Source: Micromonospora_G sp044901685 (GTDB lineage: Bacteria; Actinomycetota; Actinomycetes; Mycobacteriales; Micromonosporaceae). Taken from it: a DNA stretch of 64,000 bases. The stretch spans positions 62,001 through 126,000 of the forward strand of contig NZ_JBJDPS010000005.1 of NCBI RefSeq assembly GCF_044901685.1, read 5' to 3'. Shown in pieces: positions 26,155 to 34,908 of this stretch. How positions within the stretch are numbered: position 1 is the first letter of the stretch; each line of letters starts with the position of its first letter. Both the position numbers and the translations under genes were made by a program. The notes beneath the pieces were generated by a model. The model saw nothing but the letters and a program-made list of their open reading frames with translations. It had not been told where the DNA came from and ran no database searches.

Positions 26155-27081
26155 GTGAGCAAGCGTCGAAAGCAGACCCGGTCCATGGCCGAAGCCAGTT
26201 CGAGCAGCGCCGTCGCCGGCGGCCAGCGACCGGCGCGCGAGAAGCGGGAAAAGGTCCGGGACGTCTTCGTGCCCCGGCCGTTCGAAGGGCTCGCCGACGA
26301 GGCCGAGTGGATCGCCCTGCGCGAGCTCGTGCCGGCCGCCTCCGCGCCGCTGCGCCTGCACCCGGACCTGGTCGAGAAGTACGGCGACCGGTCGGTGACG
26401 CTCTCCACCGTGCTGCCGATGGCCTGGCCGGCGATGACCAAGCCGGACGGGCGGGTCTTCATCGGTCTGCAACGCCACGACCAGTCCGGTGACGTCTCCC
26501 GGGATCTCGCGGTCGCCCTGCTGGCCGCCCTGGAGGCCGAGCCGGGACAGCAGGTGATGGTGCCGCCGCTGCCCGGTGTCGGTCCCCGGTTGCAGGACCT
26601 GCTGGCGACCGACCGGCTCGACATCACCATGCACGAGGGTTTCGACTACTGGCTGGACGCCGACGCGACCGACGACCCGAACGTGCAGTCCTCGCTCGAG
26701 CGGGCGAACGCCTCGATCTACCCGACCGTGCGGCTGGCGGCGGCGCCGGCCGCGTACTGGACCCAGGTGCCGGAGAAGAGTCACGTACGTTGGGTCCTGC
26801 CCGACGACGAGGACGCCGCGCTCGACGCGCTCTCCCGGCTGAGTGCGGCCGGCGAGCTGACGCTCGGCGAGGGCACCCGGTTCGCCGGCATGTTCCGGGC
26901 ACACGGGCGGCTCGTACCGGTCTGGGACCTGCCCCGCGCGCCCGAGGCGGGCGAGTGGGAGACCCCGTTGGCCGACTTCGCCAAGCGGTACGCCGCCGCG
27001 CTCGCCGACCCGGCACCGCTGGACGGCGCCGCCCGTCGGGCCCGCCAGGGGCTCGTGGGACGCCAGCTCACCCTGCGCTGA
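26155..27081 (+). CDS. DUF5926 family protein
   Basis: 308 residues starting MSKRRKQTRS. A basic, low-complexity N-terminal 40 residues is followed by conserved VFVPRPFEGLADEAEWIALRE and DPNVQSSLERANASIYPTVRLA. I recognise this as the actinobacterial DUF5926 family, which is widespread and has no known function. No catalytic motif, signal peptide or membrane helix is visible. It converges with the arginine deiminase gene, and the two 3' ends share a 22-bp direct repeat. Confidence 0.75.
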   Translation: MSKRRKQTRSMAEASSSSAVAGGQRPAREKREKVRDVFVPRPFEGLADEAEWIALRELVPAASAPLRLHPDLVEKYGDRSVTLSTVLPMAWPAMTKPDGRVFIGLQRHDQSGDVSRDLAVALLAALEAEPGQQVMVPPLPGVGPRLQDLLATDRLDITMHEGFDYWLDADATDDPNVQSSLERANASIYPTVRLAAAPAAYWTQVPEKSHVRWVLPDDEDAALDALSRLSAAGELTLGEGTRFAGMFRAHGRLVPVWDLPRAPEAGEWETPLADFAKRYAAALADPAPLDGAARRARQGLVGRQLTLR

Positions 27082-27147
27082 GCCGGGGCGGTGGCGCTCC
27101 GCCGAGTCGCACCGCCACCACTCAGCCTGCGCTGAGCCGGGGCGGTG
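27072..27147. repeat. 22-bp direct repeat spanning two convergent stop codons
   Basis: CCTGCGCTGAGCCGGGGCGG plus TG occurs at 27072-27093 and exactly again at 27126-27147. The first copy contains the TGA of the DUF5926 gene; the second encodes the last codons of the arginine deiminase on the other strand. The sequence between the copies holds GGTGGCG / CGCCACC arms (27091-27118), probably a shared terminator. Confidence 0.7.
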
Positions 27148-28378
27148 TGGCCGGCACCGGCGCCGGTTCGCGGACCAGCGGATCGCGGACCAGCGGGCAG
27201 GACATGCACCGGGGTCCGCCCCGACCGGAACCGAGTTCGGAGCCGGCGATCCGGATCACCTCGACACCGGCTCGTTCGAGCTGCGCGTTTGTTTCCACGT
27301 TGCGCTCGTACGCGACGCAGAGCCGGGGCGCGATGGCCAGCGCGTTGTTGCCGTCGTCCCACTGTTCGCGTTCGGCGGTGACCGGGTCGAGGCCGGTGTC
27401 GATGACCCGCAGCACGTCCAGGTCCATCGCGTCGGCGGCGGCCCGTAGGAACGGCGCCGGCCCGTCGACCTGCGGCTCGCCGTCCGGGCCGGCGACCACG
27501 GTGTACGCGGTCAGGGTGTCGGCGACGTTGGCGTACATCAGCACCAGGTCGACGTCGACCATCGTGCAAATGGTGTCCAGGTGCATGGTGGCGCGCTCCT
27601 GAGCGATCGGCACCACCAGGATGGTGTGCGCCAACCGGGCCTCGAAGACCCGGCGGGCCAGCCGCTCGGCCCCGGCCGGGGTGGTCCGCTCGCCGACCCC
27701 GACCGCTATCACCCCGGGGGCGAGCAGCAGGACGTCGCCACCCTCGATCCGTTCGAGTCCGGGTTGGTAGACAAAGGGGGTGCCGCCGAAGCGGGGGTGG
27801 TGTCGGTAGATCGCGTCGGTCAGCGAGGTCTCCCGCTGCCGGGCGGGCATCGTGAGACTTGTCACTGCGGCGTGGTCACGGATCCAGGTGGATGAATCCC
27901 GGGTGAAGAGAAGGTTCGGCAACGGGTCGATGACAAACTCGTGCCGGTCGAGCAACGTGTAGACCAACCCGCCGGGACGGTCCCAACTCGTACGGAGTTC
28001 CTCGTGCGCCAGCCCGCTGACGAGTACGTCGGCGAGCGCGGCCGGATCGAGGTACGTCAGGTGGTCCGCCACCCGTCGCCGGAGGGTCTCGCCCAGCCTC
28101 GGGTCGCCCAACACCTGTTCGGTCAGTTCGGCTCGGGCGTCCGGCAGCGCCAGTGTCTCGGCCAGCAGGTTCGCCAGGTAGAGCACCTCCACGCCGCGCG
28201 CCGCGAGCGCCGCCGCGAAGGCGTCGTGCTCCTCCTGGGCCCGGCCGACCCACGGGATCGCGTCGAACAGGAGCGAGCCGTTGTTCCGTGGCGTGAGCCG
28301 GGCCAGTTCGCCTCCGGGCCGGTGCAGCAGCACGGTACGAAGTTGGCCTACCTCGCTGTCGACGAAGTGTGTCACCAT
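27122..28378 (-). CDS. arcA: Arginine deiminase
   Basis: 418 residues. Family motifs in order: VGQLRTVLLHRPG, NLLFTRDSSTWI, FEIGD-equivalent RIEGGDVLLL, MHLDTICTMVD, WDDGNNALAIAP and the catalytic Cys391 in GRGGPRCMSCP. It hydrolyses L-arginine to citrulline and ammonia, the first step of the ADI pathway. A Pro-rich 20-residue tail follows the catalytic loop, longer than usual, partly encoded by the 22-bp repeat. No arcB or arcC is adjacent, so energy generation from citrulline is not evident here. A perfect TGAAT-N5-ATTCA dyad lies 49 bases upstream. Confidence 0.93.
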   Translation of the reverse strand: MVTHFVDSEVGQLRTVLLHRPGGELARLTPRNNGSLLFDAIPWVGRAQEEHDAFAAALAARGVEVLYLANLLAETLALPDARAELTEQVLGDPRLGETLRRRVADHLTYLDPAALADVLVSGLAHEELRTSWDRPGGLVYTLLDRHEFVIDPLPNLLFTRDSSTWIRDHAAVTSLTMPARQRETSLTDAIYRHHPRFGGTPFVYQPGLERIEGGDVLLLAPGVIAVGVGERTTPAGAERLARRVFEARLAHTILVVPIAQERATMHLDTICTMVDVDLVLMYANVADTLTAYTVVAGPDGEPQVDGPAPFLRAAADAMDLDVLRVIDTGLDPVTAEREQWDDGNNALAIAPRLCVAYERNVETNAQLERAGVEVIRIAGSELGSGRGGPRCMSCPLVRDPLVREPAPVPATPPRLSAG

Positions 28379-28426
28379 CGAAGCGTAGGGCAGGACTTGT
28401 CACCATCCGGGAAAACGGGCTGGGGG

Positions 28427-28441
28427 TGAATGTGGCATTCA
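28427..28441. promoter_or_regulatory. ARG-box-like dyad TGAAT-GTGGC-ATTCA
   Basis: TGAAT at 28427-28431 and ATTCA at 28437-28441 form a perfect dyad, and outer GG/CC pairs extend it. ArgR operators have TGAAT and ATTCA half-sites, usually with a 4-base spacer; here it is 5. It lies 49 bases upstream of the arginine deiminase start, in the promoter shared with the divergent NERD-like gene. Confidence 0.45.
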
Positions 28442-28537
28442 TCCATACTCACTCAGCGGTTCGTCTTGCAGAACCACCCGTGTGGCCACGTACGGTAGTG
28501 AAGACATAACCCGAGGGACCTTTTGCCGGAGGTCACG

Positions 28538-29272
28538 ATGACTGTGTTTCCTGCGCGCCGCGCGGTACCCGCCGCCCGTGCCCTACCCGCACCGCCGTCC
28601 GGACCGTCCGGGACACTCGAGACCGTCCGTCCCACCCCATTGGACTGGGCCCGTCGCCGTCGCGCCGAGCGCGAGGCACGTCGGGTCGAGGCGGCCGGTG
28701 CCCGCGCGCTCAACCAGCTCGACCACCTCGGCCCTTCCTGGCACGTGATCGACTTTCCCCGGGCCGACCACTCGACGCACCCGCTCGACCTGGACCGGGC
28801 CGCCCGTGACGACCGCGCCAGCTTCCTCGCCATCGGACCCAGTGGACTCTTCGCGGTCACCATCGCCGACCACGGCCGGGCCCGCGTGATGATCGCCGGG
28901 GACGTGGTGCAGATCAACGGCAAGCGCCCAACGTACGTCGCCGAGGCGCGTCGCGACGCCAAGCGCGCGAGCAAGGCGCTCTCCACCGCGGTCGGCCACG
29001 CCATCCCGGTCACCCCGGTGCTCACCTTCGTCGGCTCGGGCGTGATCAGCGTCTACGGCTTGCCGAAGGAGTGTCTGGTCGCGACCCACCGCGAACTGGA
29101 CCGCCTCCTGGTGGCCGGCGGCAGCCGGATCAGTGCCGCCACCGCCGAGAAACTCTCCCAGGTCGCTCAGGCGCCTTCCACCTGGTTGAACGGCCCCTAC
29201 CGGTCGGCCGCCGACTACCGCTGGTACGACGGCGGCCGAACGGCCGCTGACAAGCGGGCCGGCCACCGGTAA
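28538..29272 (+). CDS. NERD-like (nuclease-related domain) protein
   Basis: 244 residues; ATG at 28538 has GGAGG 5 bases upstream. After a Pro/Arg-rich N-terminus (~60 residues) the sequence runs AEREARRVEAAGARALNQLDHLGPSWHVIDF, DDRASFLAIGPSGLFAVTIADHG and RRDAKRASKALS, the order of elements seen in NERD proteins (helix, HID, then a G-glycine strand in place of the usual hIDHivIGPtGvf). The catalytic-type D...E/QxK set looks incomplete, so activity is doubtful. Divergent from arginine deiminase. Confidence 0.6.
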   Translation: MTVFPARRAVPAARALPAPPSGPSGTLETVRPTPLDWARRRRAEREARRVEAAGARALNQLDHLGPSWHVIDFPRADHSTHPLDLDRAARDDRASFLAIGPSGLFAVTIADHGRARVMIAGDVVQINGKRPTYVAEARRDAKRASKALSTAVGHAIPVTPVLTFVGSGVISVYGLPKECLVATHRELDRLLVAGGSRISAATAEKLSQVAQAPSTWLNGPYRSAADYRWYDGGRTAADKRAGHR

Positions 29273-29323
29273 CGTCACGAGCCAACGTCACCTATCGGGG
29301 CGGGCGTCCGCTTCGTCCCCGTG

Positions 29324-29361
29324 CGACACCGCTCCACCCTGCCCGGGTTGGCGCGGTGTCG
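29324..29361. terminator. Hairpin downstream of the NERD-like gene
   Basis: CGACACCGC (29324-29332) pairs exactly with GCGGTGTCG (29353-29361) around a 20-base loop, about 50 bases after the stop codon. A terminator is likely; the rest of the 183-base gap up to 29456 holds the promoter of the next gene. Confidence 0.5.
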
Positions 29362-29455
29362 TGGCTCGCCGTCGCGACGCCCCCACCCGGGGTAGTACCG
29401 ATTCGTCGCGGATCGGCTAGCGTAGGTGCGGTTGGTGGAGTGCATAGGAGGCGCG

Positions 29456-29917
29456 GTGGCCCACGTCGAACTCTCACTCACGGAGGCGTACGTACCGCGC
29501 GGCAACGACACCTCACCGGGTCACGAGTCCGACAGCTTCGCCCACTGGTCCGCCAGCGTCTCCCGGGCGGCCGAGCCGTGCCTGCTCATCGACCCCCGTG
29601 CCACCATCGGGGCGATCTCCGCCTCCTGCTGCACCCTGCTCGGTCTGAGCGAGCCGACCGAGGTGGTCGGCCAACCACTGCTCGGCGGCGAACTCCGCCT
29701 GCTCGACTTCACAGCGGCCCGGAGCGAGCTGACCGACCAGGAGGCCGAAAAGATCCCGCCACTGCTCGCCCTCAGCTCCGGGCGGCTCGCCCGTGGCCTG
29801 CTCCGGGTCCAGACCGGCGCCACCCCGGCCACTGACACCACCGTCGACGCGATCTCCACGCCACTGCTGGTCGGTGGCGCCGTCGCCGGCTCCCTCACAT
29901 TCCTCGCCAAGGTCTGA
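29456..29917 (+). CDS. Small PAS-like protein of unknown function
   Basis: 153 residues; GTG at 29456 has AGGAGG (29446-29451) just upstream. The centre (PCLLIDPRATIGAISASCCTLLGLSEPTEVVGQPLL) has the look of a PAS domain: a ligand-pocket strand followed by CTLLG and VVGQPLL. No kinase, cyclase or DNA-binding part is attached. It could bind a small ligand or serve as an interaction module. I do not recognise a named family. Confidence 0.6.
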   Translation: MAHVELSLTEAYVPRGNDTSPGHESDSFAHWSASVSRAAEPCLLIDPRATIGAISASCCTLLGLSEPTEVVGQPLLGGELRLLDFTAARSELTDQEAEKIPPLLALSSGRLARGLLRVQTGATPATDTTVDAISTPLLVGGAVAGSLTFLAKV

Positions 29918-29992
29918 CCGCCCCGCCCGCTGTGGCGCTCGCCGCACACCGAGGAGTTGGGTGGTCACCCCGGCTCGCCGTAAGGTGCCCTC

Positions 29993-30382
29993 ATGTTGGA
30001 TATCGCTCTGCTCCCGGAGGAGTACGCGGTGTGCCGGCTACCGGCCGGCTCGACGCTCCCGGCCGGCCTGCTGAGCGGTTCGGCGGATTCCGGCGTCATG
30101 TCGGTGACCTGGACCGCTGACGAGGTGTCGATCATCTGCCGGACCGACCGGGTGCCCGACGGCGCCACGGTCGAGACCCCGTGGCGCTGCCTGCGGGTGG
30201 CCGGCCCGCTCGACCTGGCGCTGACCGGAATCCTCGCCTCGCTGGTCGTGCCGCTGGCCGACGCCCGGGTCAACATCTTCGCCTTCTCCACGTACGACAC
30301 CGACTATCTGATGGTGCCGGCGGTACGGCTCGCCGAGGCCCTGGCCACCCTGACCCAGGCCGGGCACCGCGTCTCCGCCTGA
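29993..30382 (+). CDS. ACT-domain protein (CASTOR/ACT_7-like)
   Basis: 129 residues. The C-terminal half, WRCLRVAGPLDLALTGILASLVVPLADARVNIFAFSTYDTDYLMVPAVRLAEAL, matches the small ACT-domain proteins of the ACT_7 type, in which FAFSTYDTDYLMV forms a ligand-binding strand. These proteins bind amino acids; no enzyme is attached. The prephenate dehydratase 700 bases downstream also has an ACT domain, so the region may be concerned with amino-acid sensing, but this is inference. Confidence 0.75.
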   Translation: MLDIALLPEEYAVCRLPAGSTLPAGLLSGSADSGVMSVTWTADEVSIICRTDRVPDGATVETPWRCLRVAGPLDLALTGILASLVVPLADARVNIFAFSTYDTDYLMVPAVRLAEALATLTQAGHRVSA

Positions 30383-30467
30383 GCATCTATCCGGGCGACG
30401 GCGGTTGGCCCTACCATGGGCTCGGTCAACTGATCGGCCACTCCGTCTCGGCTCAAGGAATCGGCCC

Positions 30468-31055
30468 GTGCTCCGCGCACCACTTTCGCGTACCGCAGTG
30501 GCCCGCCGGCTCGTCGCCAGCGGCCTGCTGCTCGGTTCCCTCGCCCTGGCCGGCTGTGGCACCCCGCCCGAGCTCCGGGACCCGCCGGGCAGCCAACTCC
30601 CGTCGCCGGCCACCGCCTCCGCCACACCGACCACCACCGACGCACCCGGCGTCCCGATCACGCCCGCGCGCACCCCGAGCCCCACCCCCGGCTTCGACGA
30701 GAGCACCGCGGTCGCCTGCCAGGGCCGCCCGACCGGTGACCAGGTGGTGGCCCTGCTGCGCCGCTCGTCCGACCTGATCCCGCGTGATGTCAAGGTGGAC
30801 GTGCCGGCTCCCGGGCCGCTCTGCGCCGGGGACTGGCAGTACACCGTGCTCCAGGTGACCGGCCGGGAACCCCTCCAGGTGGTCAGCAGGGGACCGGCGA
30901 CGTCGCTGACGCTGGTGACCGCCGGCACCGACGTGTGCAGCATCCCGGTGCGTACGGCGGCGCCGGCCGGTATCCGTACCGCCGCCTGTGAGTCGCCGCC
31001 GATGGTGCCGCCGCCCGGCGGGTACACCACGCCGACGCCGACCACCGGTGCGTAG
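30468..31055 (+). CDS. Putative secreted lipoprotein
   Basis: 195 residues from GTG at 30468, with AAGGAA 7 bases upstream. The signal peptide has two arginines (VARR), a hydrophobic core (LVASGLLLGSLALAG) and a lipobox LAGC, so the mature protein should be lipid-anchored outside the membrane. A Pro/Thr-rich stretch (residues ~37-75) acts as a linker. The C-terminal domain, with Cys residues in VACQGRP, GPLCAGDW, TDVCSIP and AACESP, could form two disulfides. No named family recognised. Confidence 0.75.
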   Translation: MLRAPLSRTAVARRLVASGLLLGSLALAGCGTPPELRDPPGSQLPSPATASATPTTTDAPGVPITPARTPSPTPGFDESTAVACQGRPTGDQVVALLRRSSDLIPRDVKVDVPAPGPLCAGDWQYTVLQVTGREPLQVVSRGPATSLTLVTAGTDVCSIPVRTAAPAGIRTAACESPPMVPPPGGYTTPTPTTGA

Positions 31056-31065
31056 GCTGGGCGAC

Positions 31066-32022
31066 ATGCCCGGCATACCGCCCACCCGGTTCGTCTACCT
31101 CGGTCCCGAAGGCACCTTCGCCGAGCAGGCGTTGCGCACCATCCCCGCCGCCGAGCGGGGCAGCCGTACGCCGGCCCGCAGCGTGCCGGAGGCCCTGGAC
31201 GCGGTCCGGCTCGACGACGCCGACGCGGCGCTGGTGCCGCTGGAGAACTCGATCGGCGGCGCGGTCGGGGTGACCTTCGACGAGATCGTCGACGGCGCTC
31301 CCCTGATGATCGCTCGCGAGGTGGTGTTGCCGGTCGAGTTCGTCCTGGCCGCCCGCCCCGGTCGGTCGCTGGACGAGATCCGCACGGTGGCCGCGCACCC
31401 GCAGGCGTCCACCCAGTGCCGGGGCTGGTTGCGGGAGCACCTACCCGACGCCACCGTGGTCGACGTGCTCTCCAACGGCGCCGCGGCCGGTGCCGCCGCC
31501 TCCGGCGAGCAGGACGCGGCGATCTGCGCGCCGATCGGGGTGGCCCGGCACCGGCTGACCACACTGGCCGAGAAGATCGCCGACCACGGCGACGCGGTGA
31601 CCCGGTTCGTGCTGGTCACCCGGCCCAGCTCGCCACCGCCGCCGACCGGGGACGACGTGACCTCGCTGGCAGTCTTCATCGCCCACGACCGGGTCGGCGC
31701 GCTGCTCGCGGTGCTGATGGAGCTGGCCGTACGAGGGGTGAACCTGACCCGGATCGAGTCCCGCCCGACCGGCGAGGCGCTCGGCCGCTACGTCTTCTTC
31801 CTCGACTGCACCGGGCACGTCGGCGACGACCGGGTCGGCGAGGCGCTGCGCGGGCTGCGCCGGATCTGCGCCGACGTACGTTTCCTCGGGTCCTACCCCC
31901 GGCACCGCTGGGGGGTGACCCCGCACGAGCGACCGGTGCCGGCGCCCCCCGGTCTCTCCGACGCGGACTATGCCGACGCGACCGCCTGGCTGGCCCGGCT
32001 CCGGGCCGGCGAGCTGAGCTGA
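31066..32022 (+). CDS. pheA: Prephenate dehydratase
   Basis: 318 residues. N-terminal catalytic domain: FVYLGPEGTFAEQAL, LVPLENSIGGAVGVTFDEI, HPQASTQCRGWL, SNGAAAGAAAS, AAICAPIGV and the conserved TRF motif (DAVTRFVLV). A C-terminal ACT domain follows (SLAVFIAHDRVGALLAVL ... NLTRIESRPTGEALGRYVFFLDC), which carries the ESRP phenylalanine-binding loop and gives feedback inhibition. It converts prephenate to phenylpyruvate in phenylalanine synthesis. ATG at 31066 is chosen over frames open upstream because the family starts right there. A ~40-residue C-terminal tail is typical for actinomycetes. Confidence 0.95.
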   Translation: MPGIPPTRFVYLGPEGTFAEQALRTIPAAERGSRTPARSVPEALDAVRLDDADAALVPLENSIGGAVGVTFDEIVDGAPLMIAREVVLPVEFVLAARPGRSLDEIRTVAAHPQASTQCRGWLREHLPDATVVDVLSNGAAAGAAASGEQDAAICAPIGVARHRLTTLAEKIADHGDAVTRFVLVTRPSSPPPPTGDDVTSLAVFIAHDRVGALLAVLMELAVRGVNLTRIESRPTGEALGRYVFFLDCTGHVGDDRVGEALRGLRRICADVRFLGSYPRHRWGVTPHERPVPAPPGLSDADYADATAWLARLRAGELS

Positions 32023-32137
32023 CCGGGTCACCGGTCACCCCGGCGACCGCCCGATCGCGCCGCCCGCCGGCTCGTCGGGGTGACTGCCGGCCGGTCGGGG
32101 TGACCGGTCCGGGCCACCTCGACCGGCACCGCCGCGA

Positions 32138-32860
32138 TCAGCTCAACAGGCCGCCGAGCAGGCCGCCCTGCTGCTCCTGCTGGCCGCTGCCCTGGACCGG
32201 CGGCTCCTCGGACGGCTGGACCACCACGAAGCCCTGTCCGGCGAAGCTCATCGTGAAGGCCTCGCCGGTACGCCGACCGAGCAGGGTGCCGAGCCCGAGC
32301 TGCTCGGCCCGGTGGTAACCGGTCTGGAGGCTCGCCGACCAGCAGACCGCCGCCTGCGGGTCGACGTACGTGGGCTGGTCGACGTTGAGCACCACCGGGG
32401 TGCCCTTGGTCGTGATCGCGATCCGGCCGTAACCGCTGAAGACGCAGTTGAACAGGCCGGACGAGGAGGCCATGCCGGCTCCGCCGACCATCTTGATGTC
32501 GTACTGGAGGGTCGAGTCGAAGGCCAGCACGCTGGAGCCGTTGATCGACAGCGCGTCGCCCGGCTCCAGGTCGATCAGGTGCACGTCACTGGCGTAGTCG
32601 GCGAGGAAGACGTCACCCTGGCCGACGACCTTCATCAGCGGCACGCCCTCGCCGGTGAGCTTCTGCTTGAGGAACTTGCCGATGCCACCGGAGCCGAGCG
32701 CCTGGAACTGCACCTGCCCCTGGTACGCGACCATCGAGCCGGCGCGGGCCATCGCCTCGCCGTTCAGCTCGATCTTCAGCATCTTCGAGTTCTGCAGCCG
32801 CATGCCGGGCTGGGCGGACTCCTTCTCCAGGTTCTCCGCGGAGAACAGCGCGCTGCGCAT
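32138..32860 (-). CDS. AIM24 family protein
   Basis: 240 residues starting MRSALFSAENLEKES; ATG at 32860 has AGGAGG 7 bases upstream. The body is the double-stranded beta-helix AIM24 fold: MLKIELNGEAMARAGSMVAYQGQV, GVPLMKVVGQGDVFLAD, SINGSSVLAFDSTLQYDI, GLFNCVFSGYGRIAITTKG and TYVDPQAAVCWSASL. Relatives are widespread in bacteria and yeast mitochondria with no enzymatic function known. The C-terminus has a Gln/Gly-rich tail ending in GGLLGGLLS. Two genes of the same strand lie upstream. Confidence 0.88.
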   Translation of the reverse strand: MRSALFSAENLEKESAQPGMRLQNSKMLKIELNGEAMARAGSMVAYQGQVQFQALGSGGIGKFLKQKLTGEGVPLMKVVGQGDVFLADYASDVHLIDLEPGDALSINGSSVLAFDSTLQYDIKMVGGAGMASSSGLFNCVFSGYGRIAITTKGTPVVLNVDQPTYVDPQAAVCWSASLQTGYHRAEQLGLGTLLGRRTGEAFTMSFAGQGFVVVQPSEEPPVQGSGQQEQQGGLLGGLLS

Positions 32861-32944
32861 GGGTGTTCCTCCTGCTAGGGGTTCTTGCCCGAGCTGCCAC
32901 GGGACGTTGCCGAGGATAGGCAACGGGAGCAAGAACGCCTCGGC

Positions 32945-33307
32945 TCAGCCCCAGCCGAGCGCGTGCAGCCGCGCGTCGTCGATCCCGAAGTGGTGGGCGA
33001 TCTCGTGCACGACGGTGATGGCGATCTCGTCGATCACCTCGTCGTCGTTCTGGCAGATGCGCAGGATCGGGCGCCGGTAGATGAAGATCCGGTCCGGCAG
33101 GACACCCGCGTAGTCCCAGCCTCGGCTGGTCAGGGCGTGGCCCTCGTAGAGCCCGAGCAGCTCCGGACCCCCGGCGGGCGACTCGTCCTCCACCAGGATC
33201 ACCACGTTGCTCATCAGACGGAGCAACTCCGCGGGCACCTCGTCCAGTGCCTCGCCGACCAGTTCCTCGAAGCGCTCGCGGCTCATCTCGACCGGCACGC
33301 TCACCAT
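32945..33307 (-). CDS. Minimal zinc metallopeptidase family protein
   Basis: About 120 residues. It carries the zincin motif VVHEIAHHFGIDD (HExxH with a following His/Asp) near the C-terminus, preceded by RIFIYRRPILR and a helical N-terminal region (ERFEELVGEALDEVPAELLRLM). This is the short DUF1025-type metallopeptidase family of actinomycetes and proteobacteria, presumed to be a compact zinc peptidase with unknown substrate. ATG at 33307 and ATG at 33286 are both possible; neither has a strong ribosome site. Confidence 0.88.
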   Translation of the reverse strand: MVSVPVEMSRERFEELVGEALDEVPAELLRLMSNVVILVEDESPAGGPELLGLYEGHALTSRGWDYAGVLPDRIFIYRRPILRICQNDDEVIDEIAITVVHEIAHHFGIDDARLHALGWG

Positions 33308-33458
33308 TGTGCCCGATTCGCGGGCGCACGACCGGTCCCCGGAGACCGTACGGAAGAGCGCGGTGCCCCGGCCACCGTAGCGCCGGTCGTGGGCCGGACG
33401 CGTACGGGAGAGGCCGCGAACACCGCGCTCAGTGGAACGGTAGGGCGATCCGCCCGGG

Positions 33459-33890
33459 TCAGGAGGAGAGGGTGGCGACCAGGGAGATCTCGGCACCCGG
33501 GGAGAGCAACCGGGAAATCGGGCAGTTTGCCTTCGCACCCTCGGCGAGCTTCTGGAACTCGGCCTCGTCGATCCCCGGCACATCGCCGACGGTCTCGAGG
33601 TCGATCCGGGTGACCGAGAAGCCACCGTCGGTCTTGTCCAGGTGGACCTTGGCGGTGGTCTCCACCGAGGTCGGGGTGAAGCCGGCGTCGGCCAGCCCCT
33701 TCGAGAAGGCCATCGAGAAGCAGCCGGCGTGAGCCGCGCCGATCAGCTCCTCGGGGTTGGTCCCCTCGCCCTCCTGGAACCGGGACTTGAATGAGTAGTT
33801 CCCCTCGAGCCCGCCGTTGCCGGTGCGGACCGTGCCGGAACCTTCGGTCAGATTGCCCTGCCAGCGGGCGGATGCGCTACGGATTGGCAT
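33459..33890 (-). CDS. OsmC family peroxiredoxin
   Basis: 143 residues starting MPIRSASARWQGNL. The two redox cysteines of the OsmC/Ohr fold are present: AHAGCFSMAFSKGL (first Cys) and ANCPISRLLSPG (second Cys). Conserved TNPEELIGAAHAGC and the closing EISLVATL are typical of OsmC rather than Ohr. The enzyme reduces organic hydroperoxides using its cysteine pair. It lies on the same strand as the metallopeptidase with a 151-base gap, so a separate promoter is likely. Confidence 0.92.
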   Translation of the reverse strand: MPIRSASARWQGNLTEGSGTVRTGNGGLEGNYSFKSRFQEGEGTNPEELIGAAHAGCFSMAFSKGLADAGFTPTSVETTAKVHLDKTDGGFSVTRIDLETVGDVPGIDEAEFQKLAEGAKANCPISRLLSPGAEISLVATLSS

Positions 33891-34037
33891 GACCACGACG
33901 CTAGCCGAAAGCGGCCGGCGAAGCGACGGAGAGGGGTGGACCCGCCGCCGAGCGCGCCGCCCCTCACGTGACCCGGGCTGGTCAGGAAGCTGTGTCATGA
34001 TGCGGCGAGGACCGCGCTACCCGGAAAGGGCTCGGCC

Positions 34038-34808
34038 ATGGCCCAGGAGTACCCGATTCCCCGGCAGGATCAACGGTCGGACGGCGTCGCCATGGTGGAG
34101 TGGGGCGACCAGGCCGAGACCGGGCGGCCCGGCGGCCGGGGCGACCTGCTGACCCGACTGGCCCGCGACGCCCGGCTGGTGCCGGTGGTCGGCGGTCTGG
34201 GCGCGGTCGCCGCGTTCGCCTCCCTGGTCGGCGAGTGGACCGTCACCCGGGTGCCCGGTGCCGGCGCGGACGGCCTGCCGGCGGGGCGGGTGCCGGCCGG
34301 CATCGCCGAGGTGGGCAACTTCGGGACCGCGCACCTGGTGGGGGTCTCCGGCGTCGTCTGCTGCCTGGCACTGGTCCTCTTCGGCTCCCCCGGCAGCCGA
34401 CGCAACGCGCGCGTACTCGGGTTGGCCATCTCCGGTGCGCTGCTCGCCGTACTCGTCGCCGCGACGCTGACCATGGACGACACCGCCCGGCTGGGGCTCT
34501 ACGCGACCGACCCCAACCTGCGCATCGAGTACGGGCGCGGCCTGGTGACGGCGTACGTCGCCACCGGGCTGCTCGGACTCGCACTGCTGCTGGCCGGGCG
34601 GGTGGGCGTACCCGTGCCGGTGGAGGACCGGCCGGCGGCCGGCGCGACCGACGGTCCGGAGCCGGCCGGGGTCGAACCGGAGAGCCCCTTCTCCTGGCGT
34701 CGGCAGGGCACCGGCGATCCGGACGACGACCTGGACGAGGGCCCGCGTGACCTGACGGTCGGGCCGACCGCCCCGTTCGCCAGCCCGGAGCCGCCCGACC
34801 CCCGCTGA
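34038..34808 (+). CDS. Membrane protein of unknown function
   Basis: 256 residues. Four hydrophobic segments are visible (around VPVVGGLGAVAAFASLVG, LVGVSGVVCCLALVLFG, VLGLAISGALLAVLVAA and VTAYVATGLLGLALLLAG). The loop between the first two is Gly/Ala-rich and probably extracellular, and the acidic, Pro-rich C-terminal 65 residues should be cytoplasmic. No conserved enzyme or transport motif is seen. It lies 100 bases before serS on the same strand. Confidence 0.7.
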   Translation: MAQEYPIPRQDQRSDGVAMVEWGDQAETGRPGGRGDLLTRLARDARLVPVVGGLGAVAAFASLVGEWTVTRVPGAGADGLPAGRVPAGIAEVGNFGTAHLVGVSGVVCCLALVLFGSPGSRRNARVLGLAISGALLAVLVAATLTMDDTARLGLYATDPNLRIEYGRGLVTAYVATGLLGLALLLAGRVGVPVPVEDRPAAGATDGPEPAGVEPESPFSWRRQGTGDPDDDLDEGPRDLTVGPTAPFASPEPPDPR

Positions 34809-34908
34809 CGTCGCCGACCGGCGGGGCCGGGGCGGGGCGACCCGGTGGGCCCGCCCGGGGCGATATCGCGGTGACCGCCCGGTGCCGCTGCCGGTAGGCT
34901 CACTTCCC

